Position numbers and translations under genes: made by a program. Shown piece after piece: positions 7,163 to 12,718 of a DNA stretch of 26,791 bases (position 1 is its first letter; each line of letters begins with the position of its first letter). The stretch is from Actinomycetes bacterium (GTDB lineage Bacteria > Actinomycetota > Actinomycetes > Mycobacteriales > Mycobacteriaceae), in contig JAEXZY010000145.1 of the NCBI GenBank assembly GCA_023404955.1, forward strand, positions 1 to 26,791, in the 5' to 3' direction. Below the pieces are notes generated by a model. That model searched no databases and had not been told where the DNA came from. It was given only the letters and a program-made list of their open reading frames with translations.

Positions 7163-7461
7163 TGCATGGTCTCCTGATCGAGAAGGGTGGTGTGGACAGC
7201 GACGATGTCGTTGACGTCAAAACCGGCCATATCGGCCGCGAACTGCGGGCTGGCCATGATGCGGCGGGTGAGCTTGTCAGGGTCGGCGTCGGGTGGGTAG
7301 CTGATCACGGCGAACAGTCGGCGCGAGTGGGGGTCGGTCCAGATGGCGTGCGTGGTGACGCCGAAGGCAGCGAAGGTGGCGAGGTGACGTTGCCAATGCA
7401 CGTCGGCATAGCGCCGCAACGCCTCGGGCGAGCGCAGTGTGTAGGTCCTGAGCTGGAGCAT
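7159..7461 (-). CDS. NIPSNAP-like dimeric alpha-beta-barrel protein
   Basis: A 100-aa protein beginning MLQLRTYTLRSPEALRRYA, with HWQRHLATFAAFGV and a middle strand RRLFAVISYPP. This is the pattern of small ferredoxin-like dimeric alpha-beta-barrel proteins of the NIPSNAP type. Such proteins can be monooxygenases, isomerases or ligand binders; nothing here fixes the reaction. The start is ATG 7461, two bases after the stop of the DUF1772-like gene, and its TGA overlaps the ATG of the DUF4267 gene, so the three genes are probably one transcript. Confidence 0.65.
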   Translation of the reverse strand: MLQLRTYTLRSPEALRRYADVHWQRHLATFAAFGVTTHAIWTDPHSRRLFAVISYPPDADPDKLTRRIMASPQFAADMAGFDVNDIVAVHTTLLDQETMQ

Positions 7462-7463
7462 GA

Positions 7464-7940
7464 TCAGCCCAGCAGTGCGACGCAGGACGCGGCGACGGCC
7501 ACGCCCTGGAGAATGGCGCGGGCGTTGATGGTCGACTCCCATTTCGCTTGCAGCGCACGGCCGTTCGCCAGCGTGCGGCCTGCTTCGGCAGCCTCAGTCA
7601 ATTGCCGGTTGATCGGAGCGCTGAGCCGGGTGTATAGCAGCAGCCAGACGAGCAGAGCCGACGAGGCGATGCCCGCCGCGACGGTCTGCGTCCAGTGCCC
7701 GGCCACGGCGGCGGTGACGGTAGCCACCACGGCACCAGCGATGCCGAGCACTCCAGGCAGGGGCATGCGGCGGTCTCCGTAGCGGTGCACCTGACCCATC
7801 ACCGCCACGAGTGCGTCGTCGCCGACATGTGCCAGCGCGGGGCGCATGACCATCGCGCAGAACACGTCAGTGCCGTACACCACGCCGGTACCGAGCACGG
7901 TGACAAGCGCGCCGCCGCGGATCAACAAGTCGAGGTCCAT
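7464..7940 (-). CDS. DUF1772-like (anthrone-oxygenase-like) membrane protein
   Basis: A 158-aa protein with about four membrane segments (LVTVLGTGVVYGTDVFC; LGIAGAVVATVTAAVAG; VAAGIASSALLVWLLLY; AILQGVAVAASCVALLG). The central YTRLSAPINRQLTEAA and a late KWESTINARA are like the N-x-x-I/V-N and W-x3-N/H-x2-R motifs of the DUF1772 family, some members of which are called anthrone oxygenases. The start ATG 7940 has AAGGAG a few nt upstream. It heads a three-gene operon and is preceded by several palindromes (7967-8034) that could be operators. The function is unproven. Confidence 0.65.
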   Translation of the reverse strand: MDLDLLIRGGALVTVLGTGVVYGTDVFCAMVMRPALAHVGDDALVAVMGQVHRYGDRRMPLPGVLGIAGAVVATVTAAVAGHWTQTVAAGIASSALLVWLLLYTRLSAPINRQLTEAAEAGRTLANGRALQAKWESTINARAILQGVAVAASCVALLG

Positions 7941-7966
7941 CGGATTCTCCTTCGTTCAGCCCAAGT

Positions 7967-7981
7967 GTTAGCAACGCTAAC
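7967..7981. promoter_or_regulatory. Palindromic operator candidate GTTAGC-N3-GCTAAC
   Basis: A perfect 6-bp inverted repeat with a 3-nt centre (AAC), 27 bp upstream of the DUF1772-like start. The size and position fit a TetR- or MarR-type operator. No regulator gene is adjacent. Confidence 0.5.
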
Positions 7982-8000
7982 GTTGGACTGTAACGAGAGC

Positions 8001-8034
8001 AATAGCGGCGCTATTCCAAAATAGCGCCGCTAAT
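8001..8034. promoter_or_regulatory. Two tandem palindromes AATAGCG-N-CGCTATT / AATAGCG-N-CGCTAAT
   Basis: The first copy (8001-8015) is an exact 7-bp-arm palindrome around one G; the second (8020-8034) has one mismatch. Their centres are 19 bp apart. The two copies are also complementary to each other: TAGCGGCGCTAT (8003-8014) and ATAGCGCCGCTA (8021-8032) form a perfect 12-bp stem with a 6-nt loop, which could terminate the transcript from the flavoprotein gene on the minus strand. Operator, terminator or both are possible. Confidence 0.6.
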
Positions 8035-8047
8035 TATCCGGGCCGGC

Positions 8048-8473
8048 TCAGACGTTGCGGGCATCCGCCTTCAGCTCATGCGCCGGGACGTCGGTGCGGT
8101 CGATGCCGAAGCCGATGATGCGCTTCGGTGTGATGCGGATGATCGCAGTGTCCATCTCATCGCCGGTCTCGGCCGCGACGCGCGCAGGAACCTGCGCCTG
8201 CTCGGCGACGCCGCGGATCTCGAGGCACCGTACGCGCCACGGATCAACTGATGCGATGTCGTCGACGACGAACGCGACCGTCGGGTTCGTGGCGATGTTG
8301 CGGTACTTCTGGCTCTTCGACATGGAGAACCCACCGATGTCGATCGTGCCCAGTTCGGCGTTGTAGGAGAAGCCCACCGGGCTGTTGTGCACGGTGCCAT
8401 CGGCGGCCACGGTGGCGAGCCGGCCCAAGGTGGAGGTGTTGAGGTAGTCGATCTCGTGCGGATGGAATGTCAT
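8048..8473 (-). CDS. PPOX-class F420-dependent oxidoreductase family protein
   Basis: A 141-aa split-barrel flavin/deazaflavin-binding protein. It shows the N-terminal LGRLATVAADGTVHNSPVGF pattern, the SKSQKYRNIATNP segment that contacts the cofactor phosphate in this family, AFVVDDI, and a C-terminal IRITPKRIIGFGID. Mycobacterial members of this length use F420 to reduce varied compounds. The substrate is unknown. The ATG 8473 lies 6 nt after TAGCGT and has no Shine-Dalgarno, suggesting a leaderless transcript. A 12-bp hairpin follows the gene. Confidence 0.88.
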   Translation of the reverse strand: MTFHPHEIDYLNTSTLGRLATVAADGTVHNSPVGFSYNAELGTIDIGGFSMSKSQKYRNIATNPTVAFVVDDIASVDPWRVRCLEIRGVAEQAQVPARVAAETGDEMDTAIIRITPKRIIGFGIDRTDVPAHELKADARNV

Positions 8474-8479
8474 GGAACG

Positions 8480-8510
8480 ACGCTAAAAGCGCAACCAACG
8501 TTGAGGTCAA
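8480..8510 (-). promoter_or_regulatory. Candidate promoter of the PPOX gene with a 19-bp spacer
   Basis: On the minus strand TTGACC (8510-8505) and TAGCGT (8485-8480) are 19 bp apart, and the ATG follows 6 nt later. The spacer contains the palindrome CAACGTTG. A 19-bp spacer is typical of promoters activated by MerR-family proteins. Confidence 0.4.
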
Positions 8511-8638
8511 GTCGAGACGCTGGTTCTGGCGGGCATGGACCCAGCGGCCTCGCGCCAATAGCGAACGCGCTAGGCATTTTCTGGCAAGTCCCGCCGCGTG
8601 AGGGGTCTTGAGTTGCGGCAGCGTGAACGTGGTCGGGG

Positions 8639-8720
8639 ATCAGCCGAAGCAACTGTCAAGCATCAGCCGAAACACTGTCAGGCATCACCCGAAGCAGAAA
8701 TGTCAGGCATCAACCGACGC
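8639..8720 (+). repeat. Four degenerate tandem repeats of 22-25 bp
   Basis: ATCANCCGA recurs at 8639, 8662, 8684 and 8709, with TGTCARGC between the copies. The spacing is about two helical turns. It lies just outside the IS481-type element in an otherwise gene-free stretch (8474-8818). It looks like a set of protein-binding sites, perhaps the end of another, decayed insertion sequence. Confidence 0.55.
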
Positions 8721-8732
8721 ATACACAGAGAC

Positions 8733-8747
8733 GCGTGCCCCCGGCAG
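8733..8747 (+). repeat. Left 15-bp direct repeat flanking the IS (copy of tRNA-Arg 3' end)
   Basis: GCGTGCCCCCGGCAG is identical to 10051-10065. It abuts the left TGTG end of the element and copies the last 12 nt of the tRNA-Arg gene plus 3 nt, as a target-site duplication would. Confidence 0.8.
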
Positions 8748-8818
8748 TGTGGTGTTTCAGGACATCGGAATAGGGTGTCTCACGACATCGGCATAGGTTC
8801 GTCAGCCAGTTTCAGCTG

Positions 8819-10009
8819 GTGTCGAAGGCTCGTCTGGTCATCACCGCAGTCCTCGTCGAAGGCCGCTCACAATCGCAGGTCGCCCGCGATTACGGCGTCT
8901 CCCAAAGCTGGATCTCGAGGCTGATCAAGCGCTACACCCTCGACGGCGACGCCGCATTCGAACCCCGCTCCCGACGGCCCCACACCAGCCCGGGGCGGCT
9001 CCCACAATCAACGATCGACCTCATCACCGACCTTCGTCGCACCCTGACCGGCAAAGGCCTCGACGCCGGCCCCCACACCATCGCCTGGCACCTCGAACAC
9101 CACCACCACCTGCGCGTATCAACCGCAACAATCAGCCGCCACCTCACCCGCGCCGGCCTGGTCGACCCCACACCGCAGAAACGCCCCAAAAGCTCCTACA
9201 TCCGCTTCGCCGCCGCCCAACCCAACGAACGATGGCAGGCCGACTTCACTCACTGGCGCCTCAAAAACGGTGTCGACACCGAAATCCTGTGCTGGCTCGA
9301 CGACTGCTCCCGCCTCGCCATCTCCGTCACCGCCCACCACCGCGTCACCGGCGCCACCGTCGTCAACGAATTCACCAAAGCCACTGCCCGCCATGGCATC
9401 CCCTACTCCACACTGACCGACAACGGCATGGTGTTCACCACCCGACTCGCCGGCGGCAAAGGCGGACGCAACGGCTTCGAAGCCGAACTCCACCGCCTCG
9501 GGATCCACCACATCAACTCCACACCGCACCACCCCACCACCTGCGGGAAAGTCGAACGCTTCCACCAAACCCTCAAAAAGTGGCTCACCAGCCAACCCCG
9601 CGCCACCACCATTGCCGAACTCCAAACCCAGCTCGACACCTTCGTCGACGAATACAACCACCGCCGCCCCCACCGATCCCTGCCCCACCGAGCCACCCCA
9701 GCAGTGATCTACACCAGCCGCCCCAAAGCCGACCCAGCAACCCGCATCGACACCCACAACCGCGTCCGCACCGACCGCGTCGACCAAGCCGGAGCCGTCA
9801 CCCTGCGCGTCAACGGACGCCTCCACCACATCGGCATCGGCCGCCATCACTACCGAACCCGCGTCCTGATCCTCGCCCAGGACCACCACATCACCGTCAT
9901 CAACGCCGCCACCGGAGAAGTCCTGCGCGACTTCACACTCGACCCCACCAGGGACTACCAACCCACCGGCGCCCCCAAAGGCCCCAAACGGAAAAAACCG
10001 CGGACCTAA
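8819..10009 (+). CDS. IS481-family transposase
   Basis: A 396-aa DDE transposase. The N-terminus has a helix-turn-helix (RSQSQVARDYGVSQSWISRL, about residues 16-35) and a second DNA-binding region to about 115. The rve catalytic core has D142 (QADFTHW), D201 (TDNGMVF) and E246 (CGKVERFHQTLKKW), then the NHRRPHRSL motif. No frameshift or missing key residue is seen. The start is GTG 8819. The coding strand is strikingly C-rich compared with neighbours. The stop codon lies inside a perfect 11-bp hairpin. Confidence 0.95.
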   Translation: MSKARLVITAVLVEGRSQSQVARDYGVSQSWISRLIKRYTLDGDAAFEPRSRRPHTSPGRLPQSTIDLITDLRRTLTGKGLDAGPHTIAWHLEHHHHLRVSTATISRHLTRAGLVDPTPQKRPKSSYIRFAAAQPNERWQADFTHWRLKNGVDTEILCWLDDCSRLAISVTAHHRVTGATVVNEFTKATARHGIPYSTLTDNGMVFTTRLAGGKGGRNGFEAELHRLGIHHINSTPHHPTTCGKVERFHQTLKKWLTSQPRATTIAELQTQLDTFVDEYNHRRPHRSLPHRATPAVIYTSRPKADPATRIDTHNRVRTDRVDQAGAVTLRVNGRLHHIGIGRHHYRTRVLILAQDHHITVINAATGEVLRDFTLDPTRDYQPTGAPKGPKRKKPRT

Positions 10010-10022
10010 AGTAGGTCCGCGG
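9998..10022 (+). terminator. Hairpin enclosing the transposase stop codon
   Basis: CCGCGGACCTA, loop AAG, TAGGTCCGCGG form a perfect 11-bp stem; the TAA stop (10007-10009) spans the stem-loop junction. It is probably the terminator of the transposase transcript and could also block outside transcription entering on the other strand. Confidence 0.65.
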
Positions 10023-10050
10023 CTATTCCGATGTCCTGCGACATCACACA

Positions 10051-10065
10051 GCGTGCCCCCGGCAG
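10051..10065 (+). repeat. Right 15-bp direct repeat flanking the IS (inside tRNA-Arg 3' end)
   Basis: GCGTGCCCCCGGCAG directly follows the ACA end of the element and covers the 3' acceptor and part of the T-arm of the tRNA-Arg gene. It is identical to 8733-8747. Confidence 0.8.
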
Positions 10066-10126
10066 GATTCGAACCTGCGACACCGGCTTTAGGAGAGCCG
10101 TGCTCTATCCCCTGAGCTACGGGGGC
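10054..10126 (-). tRNA. tRNA-Arg (anticodon CCU)
   Basis: On the minus strand the 73-nt gene folds as a full cloverleaf. The acceptor stem is GCCCCCG/CGGGGGC, the D-arm GCTC...GAGC, the anticodon stem CGGCT/AGCCG with loop CTCCTAA (anticodon CCT), and the T-arm GCAGG-TTCGAAT-CCTGC with discriminator A. No CCA is encoded. It would read AGG codons, which are rare in high-GC genomes. The IS ends 3 bp beyond its 3' end, yet the gene is intact. Confidence 0.96.
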
Positions 10127-10176
10127 AACGGTGGGAGCTTACCGGGCAGCGGACGCCGGACCCCAGTCCGTCCGAT

Positions 10177-10923
10177 ATGGCAAAAGTGACAAAACCGGGC
10201 AAAGCCGCCGGTAGCGTCCCGGGCGTGGAGCTGACACTGCAACGCATCGGTGCCTGGTCGGGCAGCATCATGATCCTTCTCTACGGCGCCAGCTTCTCCG
10301 GCGTCGCACAACTCTTCCCGCCCCTGTCGCCGGCCGCCCCGGCCGACCAGATCGCCGCCTTCTTCGTCGATCACAAGCTCGGGATCCGTTTCGGTGTGTC
10401 CGGCGCATTACTCAGCGCCGCACTCGCGCTTCCGTTCCTCGCGGCCGTCGTGCTGCGTGTCCGGCGCGCCGAGGGCGGCTGGGGCATGCTGTCCATCACC
10501 CAGTTCATGGCTGCCACGGTGTTCGTGCCGGCGCTGATCTTCCCGCAGTTCTTCCTCGGAGTCGCCGCCTTCCGGCCCGAGGGCCGCTCCGCCGAACTCA
10601 CCCAGGCGCTCAACGACGTCTTCTGGCTGTGGTTCATCGGCATCGTGGGGACCATCATCGTGCAGAACATCACGCTGGCCGTCGCCGCATTCACCGACCA
10701 AGCCGACACCCCGACGTTCCCGCGCTGGTACGGCTACCTCAACCTCTGGGTGGCCACGTTGTCACTGCCCGGCTGCGTCGTGGTCGTCTTCAACGACGGG
10801 CCGCTCGCCTGGAACGGCGTGTTCGCGTTCTACATCCCGGGACTGGTGCTCGTCATCTGGTTGTTCACCACGACAGCGGTGATCCTGAAGTCCATCACAG
10901 TCCAGCGGGCGCTCTCCGGGTGA
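10177..10923 (+). CDS. Multi-pass membrane protein of unknown function
   Basis: A 248-aa protein with about six hydrophobic segments (for example GSIMILLYGASFSGVAQLF, ALLSAALALPFLAAVVL, WFIGIVGTIIVQNITLAVAAF and YIPGLVLVIWLFTTTAVIL). I do not recognise the family. Its stop overlaps the GTG of the oxidase subunit III-like gene (GTGA), so the two are coupled, which suggests a linked role in a respiratory membrane complex. An alternative start is GTG 10225, which has TAGCGT 7 nt upstream (10212-10217) in the leaderless geometry seen at other genes here; that would remove a lysine-rich 16-aa extension. Confidence 0.75.
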   Translation: MAKVTKPGKAAGSVPGVELTLQRIGAWSGSIMILLYGASFSGVAQLFPPLSPAAPADQIAAFFVDHKLGIRFGVSGALLSAALALPFLAAVVLRVRRAEGGWGMLSITQFMAATVFVPALIFPQFFLGVAAFRPEGRSAELTQALNDVFWLWFIGIVGTIIVQNITLAVAAFTDQADTPTFPRWYGYLNLWVATLSLPGCVVVVFNDGPLAWNGVFAFYIPGLVLVIWLFTTTAVILKSITVQRALSG

Positions 10924-11486
10924 CGACGACCGCCCGGCGGGTGCCCGCGGAGAGCGGCACCTGGGTTTTCCTGTTCGGCGACATGGCCGTGTTCGGCGCG
11001 TTCTTCGTTACTTTCCTGGTCGAACGCGCAAGAGCTGCAGAGCTTTTCGACGAGGGGCGAACCACCCTGCACCTCGGCATCGGCGTAGCCAACACGTTGG
11101 TGCTGTTGACCAGCTCGCTCTGTGTCGTGCTCGCGCTCAATGCGATGCGCGCCGGGCTGCGCGGCATCGCCACCGCAGCGGCGTGCGCGGCGATCGGGTG
11201 CGGTCTGGTCTTCATCGGACTCAAGGTCACCGAGTACGTGGCCTTGGCCGAGGCCGGCCACGGACCGGGCGCCAACCACTTCTACCTCTACTACGTCATC
11301 CTCACCGGCCTGCACCTGTTCCATGTGTGCCTCGGACTGGGCGCGCTGTCGTTCCTGCTCACGCAAACTCGGCGTGACGAGCTCAGCACCACCCGAATCG
11401 CACTGGTCGAAGGCGCCGCATGCTTCTGGCACCTCGTGGACCTGCTGTGGATCTTCCTGTTCGCACTGCTCTACCTGGTGAGCTGA
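10920..11486 (+). CDS. Heme-copper oxidase subunit III-like protein (CtaE/NorE type)
   Basis: A 188-aa protein with about five membrane segments. It begins ESGTWVFLFGDMAVFGAFFVTFL, has the FIGLKVTEYVALAEAGHGPGANHFYLYYVILTGLHLFHVCLGL core of subunit III, and ends ACFWHLVDLLWIFLFALLYL, the classic C-terminal signature with H and W/D residues. It is shorter than standard CtaE and closer to NorE. The start GTG 10920 overlaps the previous stop. No subunit I gene is in the window, so the partner is elsewhere or the protein acts alone. Confidence 0.88.
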   Translation: MTTTARRVPAESGTWVFLFGDMAVFGAFFVTFLVERARAAELFDEGRTTLHLGIGVANTLVLLTSSLCVVLALNAMRAGLRGIATAAACAAIGCGLVFIGLKVTEYVALAEAGHGPGANHFYLYYVILTGLHLFHVCLGLGALSFLLTQTRRDELSTTRIALVEGAACFWHLVDLLWIFLFALLYLVS

Positions 11487-11487
11487 C

Positions 11488-11757
11488 ATGACGGTGTTGA
11501 AACTGCTGACGAACCGCGCCGGGCTGAGCTGGCTGATTCTGGTCGCTGCGACCGTGGTCTCCTGGGCGGTCGGCGCCGGCCACGGCACGGGATCCGCGAT
11601 CGCGGTCCTCGTGCTGGGCATCGCCGCGATCAAGGTACGTCTCGTCGGACTCGATTTCATGGAGCTGCGGCACGCTCCGATCCCGTTGCGCGCCGCGTTC
11701 GAGGTGTACTGCGCCGGGATGTGGGCGCTACTCTCCGGGCTGTATCTGTGGCTCTAG
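11488..11757 (+). CDS. Cytochrome c oxidase subunit IV-like (NorF-type) protein
   Basis: An 89-aa protein with three hydrophobic segments (AGLSWLILVAATVVSWAVG, AIAVLVLGIAAIKVRLVGL, YCAGMWALLSGLYLWL). The IKVRLVGLDFMELRHAP segment between helices 2 and 3 is typical of bacterial subunit IV/NorF proteins. It starts one base after the stop of the subunit III-like gene. It ends 4 bp from the convergent LLM oxidoreductase. Confidence 0.85.
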   Translation: MTVLKLLTNRAGLSWLILVAATVVSWAVGAGHGTGSAIAVLVLGIAAIKVRLVGLDFMELRHAPIPLRAAFEVYCAGMWALLSGLYLWL

Positions 11758-11761
11758 CAAG

Positions 11762-12586
11762 CTATTTCAGCAGCGCGATGACCTCACCGAAGGCCTCAGC
11801 GTGTCGGTCCTGCACGGTCACATAGCTGATGCCGTACTGGTCGCGGTAGCCGCGGATCCGATCGGCCATCTCGGTCGCCGTCCCCGACAGCACCCCCGGG
11901 TGGCGCAGCAATTCGTCGTCGGACAAGCCGGGCAGGAAGTGCCGCGGGATCGTCAGGTCCGGCATGCCCGAACCGTCCAGCGGCATCGCCGTGACCGCGA
12001 TGTTCAACTCGAGCGCTCCGAACCGGTCACCGGCAGCGTCCCGCACGAAGGCGATCCGATCCGCCAGCGGGTCCTCGTCGTCGTCGGGCACCCGATCCCC
12101 TCCGGTGAGTCCGACGATGTCGGCCATCCGGGCCGCGGTGCGCAACACCCGGTCACCGTTGCCGGCGATCATGATCGGCACATCCGGCACGTGCTCGGCG
12201 AGATATTCACAGGTCTGGCGCAGGTGTTCGACCCGCGCTCCAGCGCTGGGGAAGGGGATGCCCGCCGCCTCGAACTCCTCTTTCACATAGCCGGTGCCCA
12301 ACCCGAGGTCGAGCCGACCCTCGGACACGTCACGCAGCGCCGCCACGTCACGCGTCAGCAGCGCCGGCCGATAGAACGCGGCGTTGAGGACGAACGTGCC
12401 GACCCGCAGCGTCGAGGTCGCCATCGCGAGCGTCGTCATCACCGGAAAGGGTGCCGGTCCGCCGAGATGATCCGGCACGTGCACCACGTCATAGCCCAAG
12501 TCCTCAGCCTGACGTGCGAAGTCGTGCAGTCGTCCGCGCGATGTGCCTCGCATGACGCCGATACCAAATCGAAACTGTCTGGCCAC
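11762..12586 (-). CDS. LLM-class F420-dependent oxidoreductase
   Basis: A 274-aa TIM-barrel enzyme of the luciferase-like family that uses F420. It shows ARQAEDLGYDVVHVPDHLGG, TSTLRVGTFVLNAAFYRPALLTRDVA, LDLGLGTGYVKEEF and the ending YGISYVTVQDRH. It resembles the mycobacterial subgroup with an N-terminal RFGIGV motif. The substrate is unknown. The start is GTG 12586, with TACGAT 6 nt upstream and no Shine-Dalgarno; longer open sequence upstream lies in the intergenic region and the next gene. Confidence 0.9.
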   Translation of the reverse strand: MARQFRFGIGVMRGTSRGRLHDFARQAEDLGYDVVHVPDHLGGPAPFPVMTTLAMATSTLRVGTFVLNAAFYRPALLTRDVAALRDVSEGRLDLGLGTGYVKEEFEAAGIPFPSAGARVEHLRQTCEYLAEHVPDVPIMIAGNGDRVLRTAARMADIVGLTGGDRVPDDDEDPLADRIAFVRDAAGDRFGALELNIAVTAMPLDGSGMPDLTIPRHFLPGLSDDELLRHPGVLSGTATEMADRIRGYRDQYGISYVTVQDRHAEAFGEVIALLK

Positions 12587-12592
12587 GATCCG

Positions 12593-12598
12593 ATCGTA
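12593..12598 (-). promoter_or_regulatory. Candidate -10 element of the LLM oxidoreductase gene
   Basis: TACGAT on the minus strand (TANNNT) lies 6 nt before the GTG at 12586, consistent with a leaderless start. Confidence 0.4.
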
Positions 12599-12654
12599 GG
12601 GACAGGTTTGAAGCGGATTCGGTAGGGGCACTAACGTCGCAGACTTTTCCCACC

Positions 12655-12692
12655 GATCCGGCCCGTCGTGGAACAATCCGACGGGCCGGATC
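12655..12692 (+). promoter_or_regulatory. Perfect 14-bp hairpin in the leader of the gamma-glutamyl ligase gene
   Basis: GATCCGGCCCGTCG (12655-12668) and CGACGGGCCGGATC (12679-12692) are exact complements with a 10-nt loop, followed by AAAATTT, 26 nt before the ATG at 12719. It may be an attenuator, or a factor-binding palindrome. There is no clear U-tract. Confidence 0.55.
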
Positions 12693-12718
12693 AAAATTTG
12701 GCAGGGTTCCGCACGGCC

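Larger units (their letters stand above)
8748..10050 (+). mobile_element. Complete IS481-type insertion sequence (about 1.3 kb)
   Basis: The element has TG...CA ends, as IS481 elements do, and imperfect inverted repeats whose shared core CAGGACATCGGAATAG is at 8758-8773 and inverted at 10023-10038. The left end carries a second related unit (8776-8797, TGTCTCACGACATCGG...), probably an inner transposase site. One intact transposase gene fills the interior. It is flanked by a 15-bp direct repeat, at the upper end of the duplication sizes known for this family. The intact gene and exact repeat suggest a recent insertion. Confidence 0.88.

Noticed and set aside
8639..8720. CRISPR array
   Set aside because: Repeats are degenerate and short, spacers are nearly identical, and there are no cas genes.
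9119..9961. Minus-strand frame inside the IS element as a second IS gene
   Set aside because: It is very rich in V, G and D from the C-rich transposase strand and has no domain. IS481 elements carry a single gene.
8733..10065. Integrase-type genomic island with attL/attR at the tRNA
   Set aside because: Only a DDE transposase lies between the repeats, and the repeats abut the IS ends exactly; no tyrosine or serine recombinase is present.
12668..12718. Upstream GTG start for the gamma-glutamyl ligase
   Set aside because: It lies inside the 14-bp hairpin, lacks a ribosome site or -10 geometry, and adds residues before the conserved IGVEEE start.
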